From contig MU119210.1 of assembly GCA_014904845.1 (NCBI GenBank), positions 310,001 through 374,000 of the forward strand: a DNA stretch of 64,000 nt, read 5' to 3'. Of the stretch, positions 33,698 through 46,500 are shown one piece after another. A program made the translations under genes and the position numbers. The notes below the pieces were generated by a model, which searched no databases, was not told where the DNA came from, and saw only the letters and a list, made by a program, of their open reading frames with translations. Origin of the DNA: Acephala macrosclerotiorum (taxonomy: Eukaryota > Ascomycota > Leotiomycetes > Helotiales > Mollisiaceae). Within the stretch, counting starts at the first letter, position 1. Every line of letters begins with the position of its first letter.

Positions 33698-34846
33698 TTA
33701 ATTAGATACCTCACCCTCTTCTACCGACGTGTCACTGTCCTCGTCAGAATCGCTCGAGTCATCACTATCCCCTTTCCCATTCATCCCACTCATCTCAGTA
33801 TCCGTATCCAACCTAGGTACCTTTCCTCCGACCACTTCAAGGTAGGCTTTTTCTAACATGAACGTCGGTGGTAGGTTTTCGGGTGCTTCTTCGAGGACAT
33901 GTACTGTAGGAAATTCCATTACATCTCGATTCCGCAGAAGCTCCGAAAGACGCTGCTCGGTGTCGAGAGGCACTAGAACTTTAGGATATGAGGCTGGTGT
34001 GAGAGGTCGATGTAGATAGAAGTGGTAATTTCGGTGCTTCTGTGGTATTGGCGGTTCTGTCGGAACAGCATCTAGTACCGTGTAAACAGGAACCATATTC
34101 CAAGCACTTGTCTCCGAGTTTTGAAGCGTTGATACCACCGTGATCGTAGTCTCTTGCAACTTCGGTCTCTTCGAATGTCTCGGGCCCCTCTCCGCAGCCT
34201 TTCGTTTCCTCTCAGCAGTCTTCTCTTCCGGTGTCATATTCAACTTCCGCTCCTCCTCAAACATGACATCAAATACATTACCCAACGGGAATTTATCCAA
34301 CGCCTTGTAAAGAGTCCTTTCCGCATTCGGCGCGCGTATCCACTCCACCTGCCAATTCATGCACCGGTGTTTCCTACTCCAATTCGTCGTATTCTCCTTG
34401 TTCCTCCTCATTCCCTTCGGTGCCTTGATCACTCTGATTTTTCTGTCCTTGAACAATTTCTCCATCTGCACCTCGCCTCTCGCATATTCTTTTTCATTTA
34501 TTTCATTTTGCTCCCGAAGTTCATTCTCAGCGATACCCATCCGCGCTCGTTCCAGCTCTTCCGCTTCAACAATGCCGAGGTCTTCTATCAGCCTTTTCTC
34601 GGACCTTTGTATTCGCGTTTCAATACCGTGGATGAAATTATAGTCGTGATCGATACCAGCAGCTGTCGCGATTTCTGATATCGGTTTGAAGACGGTTGGA
34701 TCGCGGACACCGTTGCATGATGCCCAAAGCTTGTGCCGTTTTGAGCATTTGAGGGAACATGTTTGTACGGAGCATCGCGGGCAGGTGTATTTTGGTGGAT
34801 CAATGCGGCAGATTGTGCAGAGGGAGGAGAGGAGAGGTTCGTCCAT
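33698..34846 (-). CDS. BCD1: Box C/D snoRNP assembly factor (zf-HIT protein)
   Basis: A single exon of 382 residues. The N-terminus is a zf-HIT zinc finger: CTIC (9-12), CPRC (20-23), CSLKC (28-32), then H36 and C43, the zinc-binding pattern seen in BCD1/ZNHIT6. BCD1 is needed for stability and assembly of box C/D small nucleolar RNPs in the nucleus and nucleolus. A coiled-coil, Arg-rich middle (RKIRVIKAPKGMRRNKENTTNWSRK split over 134-158) leads into the conserved core (HRCMNWQVEWIRA, then YHFYLHRPLTPASYPKVLVPL). An acidic Ser/Asp tail (DSDDSSDSDEDSD) follows and is typical of nucleolar proteins. The length fits fungal BCD1. The start at 34,846 is the first ATG and immediately precedes the zinc finger. 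Confidence 0.9.
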   Translation of the reverse strand: MDEPLLSSLCTICRIDPPKYTCPRCSVQTCSLKCSKRHKLWASCNGVRDPTVFKPISEIATAAGIDHDYNFIHGIETRIQRSEKRLIEDLGIVEAEELERARMGIAENELREQNEINEKEYARGEVQMEKLFKDRKIRVIKAPKGMRRNKENTTNWSRKHRCMNWQVEWIRAPNAERTLYKALDKFPLGNVFDVMFEEERKLNMTPEEKTAERKRKAAERGPRHSKRPKLQETTITVVSTLQNSETSAWNMVPVYTVLDAVPTEPPIPQKHRNYHFYLHRPLTPASYPKVLVPLDTEQRLSELLRNRDVMEFPTVHVLEEAPENLPPTFMLEKAYLEVVGGKVPRLDTDTEMSGMNGKGDSDDSSDSDEDSDTSVEEGEVSN

Positions 34847-35652
34847 CGTGATGGTGGTAGACTGACTCGAGGCTGTGACCTTGTGGGAGGCGGATGGTGG
34901 AAGATTCGGTGTGCGATTCGTGCGTATTCAATCCCTTGGTCAATAGCACATGCTCAAAAAGTAGCAATACTCAAAGAATATTCGTTTTCAATGGTACAGG
35001 CGCAATTTCGTGTCGTGTTTATAAATGTTCGCGACGTCAAGTCAAAATGTAAATAATTTCCATCAGCCTTACGGCCGCTTAAAAAAATTGACATCCCTGC
35101 CAGCCTTCCCCCTACCAGGATCTCTCTGGAGCATCCCCAATGAACGCTTCATGCTTTTTCGTCGGTTCCTAGGTCCCCCATACAAATTTTTTCACCCCAA
35201 AGCAATGCAATGCGGGTAAAAAAAGATTCGGTCAGGAACAATCCCGTCTGGGCCGATTCGGAAGGACTCGTACAAGGTTCAGAGACACTTCACGGGCCAC
35301 GCTGATGGGAACATATGTCACACCGCCTCTTATCGAGAGAGTCGAAGGTTCCAGTTTTCGTATATTACCATTCTTCCATCTCGAGCTGAAATTCTTCTTC
35401 TCTTCTTCTTTCTCTCCTCATCTTGCTATGAAGGATTGAGCTCTTTCAACAAGTTCTCGTTTTGCAAGTCCCACGGTCATTTGGTTCTTTGGCGTTAAGT
35501 TTCTGTTTTACAGCGTCTTGGATTCTCAGTGCTTGCGGTGTGGGAAAAACGCAGCTGTTTATCAGTCTCGATCTTTTACTCTCCTTTTTTAAGACATCGA
35601 ATTCTCACGTGTTGCAACAAAAACAAATCCTTGAACCTTACGATAGAGAGCC
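34847..35652. other. Divergent promoter region (BCD1 / unknown protein)
   Basis: About 800 bp separate two divergent start codons. The right half is pyrimidine-rich (TTCTTCTTCTCTTC near 35,393-35,415), common in fungal 5' leaders. No gene was seen. Confidence 0.5.
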
Positions 35653-36252
35653 ATGCCTCCTCCAGCTCAAGTCCCAGTCCTGAGTTTCGAGTCGGATCAA
35701 CCCATCTCCAACGTCTCTATCGGTCTCGATGCCACTATCCTCCATTCCTGGCGTGATGGATCGGAGTACGGTCTCGCTGACCCGAGCTATCCTTACTACG
35801 CAATGGAGATTCAAATCTCTGGTTGGCGAAGCGGGCACAACGTCATCCTTGCTCGGTATTCGGGCGGCAGGCTGAAGAAAGACGCGTTGTATCAACTCAA
35901 AGGCCGGTTCTTCGTTGATACGAGTCGGGAGGGTGGGAAGAGTTATTTTCACGTCGATGAGGCGATTCGGTTTCAAGGTCCGGGAACGATTCGAAGTTTC
36001 AAGAAGCCGCAGTTTATGATGGTAGGCGAGGTGGTTCAGGTCCAGGATACGAATTTGTTGTTGAAGTGGGTCACCAGGGATCCGTATCGGAGGGATATGA
36101 TCTATGAGCAGATGGCGGTGTTTAACTTGGAGAAGCCATTGAGTGAGAAGGAGAGGGAGAAGTATAGGAATCAGTTGTGTTGTTTGGAGGGGAAGATGGA
36201 GTCGGTTGATCATAGGAGTGATTGGTATTGCAATGGGATTAGATTGTGCTAG
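35653..36252 (+). CDS. Conserved-looking protein, unknown function
   Basis: A single exon of 199 residues with no signal peptide or membrane helix. Composition is globular with alternating beta-like stretches (AMEIQISGWRSGHNVILARYSGG, split by a turn; LYQLKGRFFVDTSR; YFHVDEAIRFQGPG; FMMVGEVVQVQ; LLLKWVTRDPYRR). The beta-rich order could form a small barrel or OB-like fold, but no motif proves it. A highly charged segment (LSEKEREKYRNQ) and a Cys pair (LCCLEG) precede the end, GIRLC. Codon use and a clean ATG after a pyrimidine-rich leader support a real gene. Function is not inferred. Confidence 0.65.
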   Translation: MPPPAQVPVLSFESDQPISNVSIGLDATILHSWRDGSEYGLADPSYPYYAMEIQISGWRSGHNVILARYSGGRLKKDALYQLKGRFFVDTSREGGKSYFHVDEAIRFQGPGTIRSFKKPQFMMVGEVVQVQDTNLLLKWVTRDPYRRDMIYEQMAVFNLEKPLSEKEREKYRNQLCCLEGKMESVDHRSDWYCNGIRLC

Positions 36253-39200
36253 GTGATCATGGCTACGGGGTCGGAAAATTGATTTTGGAGTATTGGGTAT
36301 AAAGGATAGAGGGTATGGAGTCTCAGATCAATCACATAGATGATGACAGCAATACATCCGGCTCGGTTTTGCTCAAGTATCTGGACCTGGATTATTGACT
36401 TGTGCCTAAAAGTTTGAGTTGGGTAATCTCAATATTGTTGGCATGTTTGGCGAATTCTTTCTCACTTCTTGCCATGCTCTAGGGACCATTTTCACTCCTG
36501 GCTAGGCTGTTTGATTTTGAGGTGTGGTCTGCGTTCTTTTCTTGTTTCTATATATATGTCGCTCTCTCCTATATTTCGGAGCCTGGTCCTCGGTTGAGAG
36601 TGAGAAATTGCTGTAACTCGTCTCAGGTCAGAGTACTGATGATGGCCACACAATCTTGCGCACAGTCTGGAGGAAGGCTATGATTCTCTTTAAGATTTTT
36701 GGTACCATTCTGTCACGGACATATAGTTCACATATGTGACCTGCAAGTCTGGTTGGGTCTCATGGCTGTCCTGGACGCTGGAGGGAACGCATCTGTTTCA
36801 TATATCATTTTCGAGACAGTCTCGTTTGTCCCCAACCGTAGCAATTTGACTTAGCCTCTTGAACATATATTTGTAGTTCAATGTCCACAGTAGTGAAGAC
36901 GCTCACAAGTAAGAAGGCCTCGCAGAGTAAATTCGAAGTCTACAATATGAAGCTCGCACTTTCTGGATAAGGCTGATCGAGATTGTTCTCTTGACTGCAG
37001 ACCCAGATCTCTTCTTGCAAGTGTCGTTACATTGACTATGAATGCACTTGCAATATTCGTCATGAGTTGCTCATCTAACCTGGCTTGGCCGCCTCGCTCT
37101 TCCAGTCTCCGACTCCAGGTCATGGTCCCCATGACTGAACGTCCACATCGCTTCTAGATTTTCAACAGAGAAACAAATCAAACTTTTCAAGGGTTGCAAT
37201 CTTATAGGCGATAGAGTCGCAGACGGCAGAACATATCAAACCTTCAAATCCCTCAGTCCCACAATTTAAGGTGAACAACAGCACGGCAATTGCCCAATTC
37301 GATGCAACGATGCAATCGAAATCCCGTGCCCTGATACCTCGGATCTCAAATATCTTGCTTTTACTATCGATCTCTGTCAGAAATAACCTCCAAAATGGTG
37401 AAACTCATCCATCCAATCTTTCGTACCGAGCCCAGATAAACTCCAAAACTAACATATTAGACCGAAATGTTAAAAAATCGTTCAAGATGACGAGCATTCG
37501 ACGAGCAAGTTGGGATTTTAGCTCCAAACGTTCTGCACCTCTGCAGAAAAGGACTCGATCTAAGGTAAAGTATATTTCCCTTTTGGCGTTCGGTTCGTGA
37601 CCGGTGTGCCCGAAAGAAATCCTCCTAATTCCCTAGACTCGATCCGGTTCACTGCTTGAGATCCGATAGGGGCAATGCAAGATGCATCGAAGATCACGTG
37701 TTATGAGGAAGGATTCGAAGGTTACATTTTCGATGTTCCTTTGCAGGTTCGATAGGAAGTTCCGGGGCCTGTCAGCTTTTATTCTTCGTTTTTGGCTGTG
37801 TGCCGAGTAGCTTCGACGCGTGTCTCGTTTCTCCATGCCTTGATGTTTTACCCCTGATCCATCACAATGGCGAGTTAGTGCATGCGGTGTCCGTACGGCG
37901 GGAGAACTTGGAAAGCCACGGCTGACCAGCGGGATCGAGGCGAGGTTCCAAAGAGATTCTAGCGTTGTGCAAACAATTGGTAGCTAAGTACAATTGGTCT
38001 ATCATCTGAAGCTTGGTAAAGATTACGACTGGTCAAAAGACAGAAACACGTTCTCGGTCAAGATCCACTGGCTCGGTTGATTGTCTAAAGGCACAAATAC
38101 CCCTTATGCCGTTGCGTTATTAATCTATCTATCTGGACGGAGCTGAGTGAAGGTCCTCGTCCCCTTAATTCGCCCGTTAATTTCAACCAAATCACTATCA
38201 CAATCGGCCCCGCCGTTTCCGCTGTACCCCTCGCTATCAATGCCGTCCCCAGACTTTGAGGGACGCACAGAAGGGAACATCTTCAATACTGGACGAAAGC
38301 AAACGAACGATTCACATGGGAGTTGATACTCAAACGAGACGTCTTAGTCATGCGCATCCCAGAGTTCCCAATTCCATTGGCATAATTATTGAATCGGGGA
38401 TTTTCGAAGGTCTTGTTTCCGTTTGTTCTTTCAATCGAAGACAAATGCTGGTGTTGCTCCGAATGATTGGTCAATCCACGAGTTCCCGGCCGTCAGGTCA
38501 GGGGCTACCAAACATTGGGCCTCGTTTGGGTCAAGCGTTGCAGTGGACGCCCTCGAGGATTATTCGCTTGGGTGGCTGCAATCGCGTCGGCCCAATCCGC
38601 CGAAATCCACTGGCCATGAAGGAAGATGAAGAAGAGGAGGAGACCCACATCGTCGCCATCGCCCCAAGAAGTAAAAATCGACGAGTCGTCGACGGGCTTC
38701 CCACGAGAAGGTCCGCGCGCAGCGTTGCAGTCTCATCTGCAGCCTAGCATGGGCGTCCTGGTCGCATCGAATTTGGACACGGCGCAGCGAGTCTTCTGGT
38801 TGGCAGCTGTGCCGAGGGGGTCAAAGTTCCAGTGGGGGATGCAATGCACTGAATCGCAACATCGAGTCTTCGATGCCTCTGCAGCATGGAAGTTGCTTGC
38901 AACACCACTGGCAGTGAAAACAAAACGAGTGGTTTTCTGCGAGTGTTCAAACGGCCCTTCTTAGAACTGGCTGAAGAAAAGCCTTCCCTTCGCCAGAGAG
39001 TTGAAACTCGCACCGGTGCTGAATAGGAGAAATTTCGGACGGCTCACACCACGGCCAACCCATACCCATTGGACCCAACATGGCCTAACCTGCTCTAGGC
39101 TCTGTCCCCGACTCGCCACTGGCCCCAAAGCCTGCCAATCTCCTGAAAGCCCCCCGTGCCTGGCGGAGGATACAGGCCACAGGCTCCTCGAACAGGGAAC

Positions 39201-39719
39201 AGGCAGGGGGAGCTTAGACCCCCATCGGGATGCGGCCTTTCTGGGAACTCCCGGGAAGTTTTGGCTTCAAGCCATCCATCTCGCCGCGTCTGATCTTCTC
39301 CATCTCCAGTCTTTTGCTCTGGCACTCTCTTCTTCTCTGCTTCTGCATCACTCCCGAACTGCATCTACATCCGCCGACTGCACGACGCGCTGCCCGAGCA
39401 GACGTAGTGAGCAGTAGTAGAGAGACAGGTTGATACTCGACTTCAACGTTGTTCTGTGTAGCCTTGCTCGAAGCAATTGCTTTGCAGCTTGCTGGTTGTC
39501 GAGCCGTGAACTTCTGCCTACTAATTTGGATCCAACACTCCTTATTCCTCCTCAGTCGCTCCTTTCTTCGCCTCTCTCGACCATTGACCTCAAGCCAGCA
39601 CCCCTACGTCGATTGATCTGTGCTCCAGCTTCGATACCTTCTATCAATATCAGGAATATTCCGAAACCTAAGTTTCTTGTTTCGTTTCTACACGTTGTAT
39701 CGAAACATACGGCTTCATC
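36253..39719. other. Long gene-free stretch (3.5 kb)
   Basis: No intact gene or RNA gene was recognised. Open frames at 38,256-38,747 and 39,001-39,417 (plus) have low-complexity composition and no splice continuation. The second lies in what is probably the long, CT-rich 5' leader or promoter of the DENN gene. The left part is AT-richer with no pattern I can name. Confidence 0.45.
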
Positions 39720-42687
39720 ATGGGTCCATCATTGAACAACCACTCCTCCTTTGTCCGACCACGGACTGGTGATCGTGAAGGTCGTCCAGGAACTCGCGAT
39801 CAGACGGACCAGAACCTGATCATCCCAAGTAGGACCTCCTCTCTTCACTCTCGAATCACCCAACCAATTCCATCTACGCTTGCCATCAAACCTCAGCAAC
39901 GGACACCGAAAACTCTCACTCATGCGTATATGGTTTGTGGTGTTGGAAGAGAACCATCGCAATGGGTGAAGGCACCAGCTCCGGCGCAGGGGAAGATTGG
40001 ACATATGAAAGGGGCGGTTGGACAATTTTGGCTACCAGAAATTCTTGGAAGTAGTCCAAGATTGGAACAGGATAACGAGATTGCTCGCGCTCTCCACGCT
40101 GCCATGAGGGTAAGCTGTGTCGAATCAACGTGTTTCAAATCATACTGACGTTACTCAGGCATGCTTTCCCCACGATGTTGAGATCTGTACTGGACGCAGC
40201 CAGCCGCACTGTGTGCACCATTCTTTCGTGCTACAACAGGACTCTTCGCATACTCTTTATGGTATTGCGCTGCGTGTTTGGTCAAGAGCAGATGAGAAGC
40301 GTGCTGAGACGATTCGTGACCTCCGAAAGAGAACCGAGTCCGATTTCTACGATTCTGCAGATGAAACCTACTGGATCCCGTACTGCTTATCCTTCTTGTC
40401 CCGATACCCATTGTACAACCTCTTAGGTGACTACCTTCGAGGTATGTGGATCCACTGGAATAAGGCCACCAACCTCTTCCATGCCGAGGAGGTCTCCCGA
40501 ATTCTCAGCTTCCCAGCGCCAAGATTGAACGATCTTGTTCGAATTGATATGAAGGATTACGCACTTTGCTATCAATTCCCTTCTTCACCAACCGGTTTCC
40601 AGAACTTCGCCATGTGGCCATTGTTTTCTTGTCTCTCTATTCCAAATATCGTTGGTGTGATAGAGGCCGCTTTGTCCCCAACTCGACGTATCATTTTTGT
40701 CAGTCACTACCCAGCCATGCTCACAGTCGCGGCTGAGACAATCCGATACTGCGTTCGTGTTTACGAATGGAGCGGTCTCTACGTTCCAGTCGTACATGCT
40801 AGACATGCGAAGGAGCTGGTTCAGGAGCCAGGACCATACATTCTGGGCATTACAGCTGAATGTCGAACACTTTTCACTGCTCCCACTGACGCCTTGGTTG
40901 TGGATCTTGATCGAAACTTTGTTTTGACATCCAGCCCACCCACCGCTTTGACCGCTGGTCAACGCACAAAGATGGTTAATCGTATGACTCAAGCTCTGAA
41001 TGGCGACGTTACTCCTTCAGGAGTACCACAGCATTTGCGATCAGCATATGGAGGCGGAAAGTTAGTCCCAGCTGGCCAAATTATTGTGATGCGGGGAGAA
41101 GTGGAGTCAATCCAGGATCCCGAGTGGTGGAACCAGGACTCCGTGATGGCAGTCATGGACCATGTTTGCGAGAAAATGGTAAGTTTACGATCTGATCTCA
41201 TATATCCCAACCTGGGGTATAAGTTACATGTTGCTAATCATTGTTTCACAACAGGGGAGGAACACCGGCATGAAGGCCGTTTTTGGTGGGGCAGTGAAGA
41301 AGCCGCTCATGACTAAGGTATCAATGAGACACCTGAATGAAATTGTTCGTGAGCGAAATCAATACTCTAGGGATGCCTTGGAGGCTTGGCAAGACTTCAT
41401 CAACCTCAAGGGTCGAATGGACACGGAACTTGGCAAGGTCACCAAGAGAAACAACTTCTTGGTTGAGGAACTCGAGAGCTGGAAGCAACAAGTACGTTCT
41501 GTTATCCTAAAGTCGAATGTGCTGCTAACATTGTGTAGTTCCTCAAATTCCAGGCTTTCGCTGAGCAACTCACTAAGGAGACTCAAGATCTCAAGGTCAA
41601 GATTGAGAACCACAAGCGTGAGAACAGACGCCTCACCACTCTCATCGATCAACAGAAGGATGATGCTGCTCGTCTTACCACCCGGTTATCTGGCACCGAG
41701 AAGCAGCGTGACGATGCTCTCGAAGCTTTGGTTCTTCAGCAAGAGATCGCCGAGGAGCTTGAGCGTGAGAGGAAGCGCAACAAGAAGGAGCTCTCTGCTC
41801 TTCAACACACCAACGTCACCATCCTTCGTCAACGTGATGAAGCTCAACGCGTTGTGCTCCACCTCCGTGCGCTGATTAGCGGACAAACTCACCACATGGA
41901 GCACATTGTCCGAACTCTTGGCAAGAGCCCCGAGCTGATCGAGTACATTGAGGGTGGCTACGATGATGAGGCCGAGGATCTAGAGGACATTGCTGAGGAA
42001 GGCAAGCCTGGTGAGAACGGTGAGGAAACTACTGCTGGATTCGAATCACGTGCTTCGTCCCGGTCGAACAGATACAACAAGGTCCACGGTGAAGACATGA
42101 CGCCAGAAATGGAAACACGTCTCGCCAATGGTCTCAGAAACAGCAAGCGATACAGCCAGATGAGCATCGTCGATGTTGCCGATCGTCATTTGAGAGATAA
42201 GACTGACGCCATTGCCCACATCATCCGCAACATCAGCGAGCAATGCGCTGCCGCTGTTGAAGGTCTCCAACTCGCCCACGACGCCGAGGTCGAAGCCGAA
42301 GAGCAAGCCTTGAAGGAAGCCCGTGGACACCATAGGCAAAGCACCCTCTCAACCGCCAGCGACGACGGACACTCAAACGGTGGATCCGAGAACGGTGATG
42401 AGAATCGCCTCCGCCCCAACGGTCGCGCTTCAAGCATTCCTCCTACCCCAGATCTCATCCACAATCGATCAAGCACCTCTATGTCAATTGCGAGTACAAC
42501 TACTACTCCAGAGCGGAGCAGCCAACAATATAACATCGGCACAGATATCCCGACCAAGATCGTGGAAGACAGTGATGAGGAAGGGAGGAGTGAGAATGAG
42601 GGTTTGAATAATAACGAGGTTATCAGTAAGGCGGGCATGATTCATAGACCTGCCGGCGCGAGATTGAGTGCTTTGGGTGGACACTAA
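39720..42687 (+). CDS. DENN-domain protein with C-terminal coiled coil
   Basis: Four exons, 39720-40109, 40159-41178, 41255-41491 and 41539-42687, give 931 residues. The introns are 49, 76 and 47 nt with GTAAGC/GTAAGT/GTACGT donors, all phase 0. DENN proteins are guanine-nucleotide exchange factors for Rab GTPases. The upstream part reads AYMVCGVGREPSQW (uDENN-like), then CLSFLSRYPLYNLLGDYLR, ending in the central DENN core. The core motifs are FQNFAMWPLFSCLSIPNIVGVIEA (split), RRIIFVSHYPAMLTVAAE and PYILGITAECR..ALVVDLDRN. The C-terminal 460 residues are a long coiled coil (LTKETQDLKVKIENHKRE and LERERKRNKKELSALQH) plus a disordered acidic and Ser-rich tail. A DENN fused to a long coiled coil fits known fungal DENN (AEX-3) proteins. 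The target Rab is unknown. Confidence 0.88.
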
Positions 42688-43575
42688 ACGAAGTGTTGTC
42701 GATTTATATTGTTACTAGCGGTTTGCTCTGTTGTTTGGGAAGGCGTTATATTGTGAATCATCTGGAGGCACGTTGTGTGTTCATCTGTTAATTGCGTGCC
42801 CTTGCCGCGGCTATATCTCTTTGCGTGTATTTAGGAATACTTCTACCTATGTTCTTTGTTGGTTATTTAAAATTAGTGGATGGGGAAGAGAAGATAGCAT
42901 GGACGAAAAGTAGGAGTGCAGAGGAGGAGATGAATTGGATTGAGAGATCGATTGTGGCATTCTGTTAATACCCGGAGTATTTTAACCCTCTTTGTTTTGG
43001 TGGATGAAAGGAAGGAATTGTGTTGATGGGTATTTACTTCGAATACATGATTTTTCTCATGGCTAAAGTTTGACTGTATCGTGTGGCCGAAATCTAGACA
43101 GGACTTCATCCTCATGGAACTTCATTTGCAAGTGCAATACCCTTATTATTTTTATTTTTATCGCAAGTTGTTCTGCAGTGCTCAGCCAGATCCCAGAGCC
43201 GATTTCTTCAAACCGCGATGTCTGCCACCTTTACTATTCTAAATGTCGACACAATCAATTTTTGCCTACGAGCCTCAAACCAGAATCACAGCGTGTTTTC
43301 GAGAGCGCGTGAAAGTCGTACACATTCAAAAGCAGCAAAATGGAGAATTGTAAATAGGAAAGGATTCAAGTTCTATGGGAATTTGTCCTGCAAAACTAGT
43401 CCATTGTGACCAATTCCCCGCCCTACAAAGTCATTACAGAGAAAATAAGCGAGCAACTTCTTGACTCGGGCCTTCTTCACCCTCGTCTTCCTCACTCGAG
43501 TCTTTTCCATTCACGTCTTCTTCATTCAAGTCTTTTCACTCTCGTTTTCTTCACTCAAGTCGAAACTCTTCCCTC
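42688..43575. other. Intergenic between convergent genes
   Basis: About 890 bp between the DENN stop and the kinase stop, which face each other. It contains a 15-bp imperfect minisatellite (43,457-43,560) that may encode an alternative kinase tail. The rest looks like ordinary 3' flank. Confidence 0.5.
43457..43560. repeat. 15-bp imperfect minisatellite
   Basis: About seven 15-nt units of the type CTTCTTCACTCGAGT. Because the period is a multiple of three, one minus-strand frame stays open across five units and reads as an acidic repeat (KDLNEED, GKDSSEEDEGEEG). Confidence 0.8.
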
Positions 43576-46500
43576 TCACCTACTTTTGATGGTATTATCA
43601 AGACATTGCAGGAACTCATACTTCATAGCCGTACCCCCAATCACCAATCCCTTGAGCGAGGACATGCTTCTCATATCCGCAAAATCCGGATCCAGGACTA
43701 ACCGACCACCATCACCACAACGCAAGCAATGGGTAGCAGCATTTTTTGTCAGCTCCGAATCCTAAAGCAGACCAAGAACGATAGTTTAGACCGATCTATA
43801 TCACTCTCCATTCCGAGCTAACATCATCTACGGATTTTGCTAGACAGAGTCTTTGGGGGGCCAATGCAACCAAGTAAAGCGTAACATTTAGTGAGGGAAT
43901 CAGGCCCTGCCCTCAAGAAATGAGTTAAGAGCTGCACTCTTGGTTTAAGATTAGGGGTTATATACATAGAGCTTCTGCAGAAAAGCAGTCAAAATGGGTA
44001 TCATACAGCCAACCCCATACAACAAACTCCAGATATCTCGCTTCGCATGCAAACCGAAAAGCAGAAAGAAATACAAAGACATCAATTGAAAGTATGGGAT
44101 TTGAAAATACCCGGGCTCCGCGCTTGCGGGCTTGATGCATCTTTCCACGGGATCCGTTGTGTCTCAACAGGATTAGCCTTGTTGGTTCTTCCAATCTCTT
44201 TTTTGAAACGATCGAGATCTAGGAGCCATCTAGTTAGTATCAATTGCGTCTTTGATGCAATAGTCGTTTCATACCTGAATTGGAAGGGAATAAGATGTCG
44301 ACTTTGCTGGCTCTTTTTGCCTCGTCATGCTTCAACCATCTCGAGCTTAAAGGAATCGCTGGACAGATAACTTCGTTCCGAGCCGACGTGAAGCCAGGGC
44401 CGGTTGATTTTATGAAATGGAAGTGCTGATTATATCCTCCGGATCTTTCGATGACTACCCTTTTCACGTCCTCTTTGAACGAATCCTGCTTTTCGCGGAT
44501 CGTCTTCTTCCCATCTAGCACTGCAATACATTAGCCAAGGATCAAAACTCAACAATCCAAATATCCGGCTTACGGGGGATGCCAAAGAAACTCTTCGGCG
44601 AGAAGAAAAAAAGGATCACGCTTTTGGGTGTGTTCTGACGGGCCGAAAGTACTGGTGGAGATCCCGCATTCACGTATTGTGGATCTTCGGCCTGCCATAC
44701 CTGACAACGACCCCACGGGCCTGGATCGTGGAGACGCTTGTAGTTCTCCTCCTCGATACCTCTACCGTTAGGTTGCAGAGAAACCTCCGAGATTCTAAAT
44801 AGGGTGTTAGTGTCATGAATTTCTTTGGAATAAGAGAATAGTCGAACCTTATGCCACGCCGCGGGTAGTGTCTCATAATAGCTGCTTGAAATACCAACAA
44901 GCCTGAAAGAAGTCAGGATTTGGGGAAACGCCACAAATATTGGAATCATTTGAGACGAGCCTTCATCAGATCCGAAATGCAATATCCTTCGTATGTTTTT
45001 GTCTTTCAGACAGCATACATAAGGCTTTGAAGGATCGAATAGATAGATTGGGCAAAAGAAGGAGTCATCGTTATCGACTATGTGATATGAGAACATCGAA
45101 GACGGCCGAGAGGATTTGAAACGTACAAGTGTGCGAAAGATCGTTTATAAATTGGTGCCCATAGCGAATCCGAACATGGACAGCTCCACCTTTCCGGAAC
45201 AACTGCAAGCGACATGCAACAATCGATGAGGGATTTATCTCAATTTTGATATCCGGCCTGCCAGCATATTAATAAGCATGATTCTTGTAGAAGGCGTGGG
45301 GCTACTTGCATGATGTAAAAGGGCACAACGCCGCCGTTGCTCCAATACCCAAGCTCCTTGAATCCTTCCATGGGTCCGAGGTTTCTCATAAAGCGAAGAA
45401 TGTCAGAATCCGGGTCATGATCCTCCTTATGGTTAGTATCAATGGTCTCCAGCTGGTCAACGACCTGTTCCGAAGATAGTCGTTGTGATGGATCTGCTCT
45501 AAACATGGACTCCAGTAAGCCAACAACATCAGATAGATATGACCTCGGCTGACCAGGCGTAGTCACAGCATCCGGATGATCAAGAACTCGGAAATCGTGA
45601 AACTTCTTTTTGACACATTTCTTCAAACAGTCTTCGCCTTGTTTTCCGTTATGGAAACTTAAGTCGCGAAGTTCCTCCTTTCGAAGACGCTCAAAATCTT
45701 TCACAGCAGATGCTCCTCCCTCAAAAATGAACACCAGAACTTCAGTCATAATGCATGCTAATGACCAGACGTCATAATTTGCGGTGGCTGTGACCTTGGG
45801 GACTTCGCTTTGGGCTGAAGAAGATGTATAGACAGACGTGACGAGAGATGCCCTTCGCCCTAGACCAAGTTCTCGAAGGCTCCCAGTTCTAGCCCGGAAT
45901 GACTTATTTGAGGATTGGCTCCTCGAACTTTGAGAACCGACACGAGACGCCGAACTGGAGGGCGTCCTGGATGCAGTGAAGGGAGTCGTAGCGGAATCTG
46001 GCGATTGACATGATGATTGGAGACTTGGCGAAAAGGCTGTCGCTCGCAATTCTTTAATCTCATTCCTTGAAGGGGCGACTTCCGGTGGACCATATGCAAA
46101 GTCTCCACCTACATACGTTCCGTAGGCATATTCCTTTTCTTCAACCATCTTTATCATTGACTGACCAAAGTCTGTTATCTTCAGGATTCCATCAGGCGTC
46201 ACGAGTATATTCCTCGGTTTGAGGTCGAAGTGAAAGCCTACTATTGTGCCAAGGTCGGGACGTGGTTGAATCGGTGGGTGGTGTATAGTTTGGAGAGCAT
46301 CAGCTACCAATCTCATTTGCTCCCACAGCCAGTGCTTAGGGAATCGTGCTGTTGCAGCCATAGATTCAGGTTTCCAGTCCGTATGTAGGACCTCATCGAG
46401 GTTCATGGCGACAAACGGGAACACGCAATTGAGCTCACCCCGCCAGGAGTAAAATGCCACAAGATCGATGATGTTAGTGTGGTTTTGTTGGTCGATGATC

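Noticed and set aside
38256..39433. Plus-strand frames of 60-163 codons before the DENN gene
   Set aside because: Low complexity, mutually overlapping, with no start context or splice link; they are more likely leader or promoter sequence.
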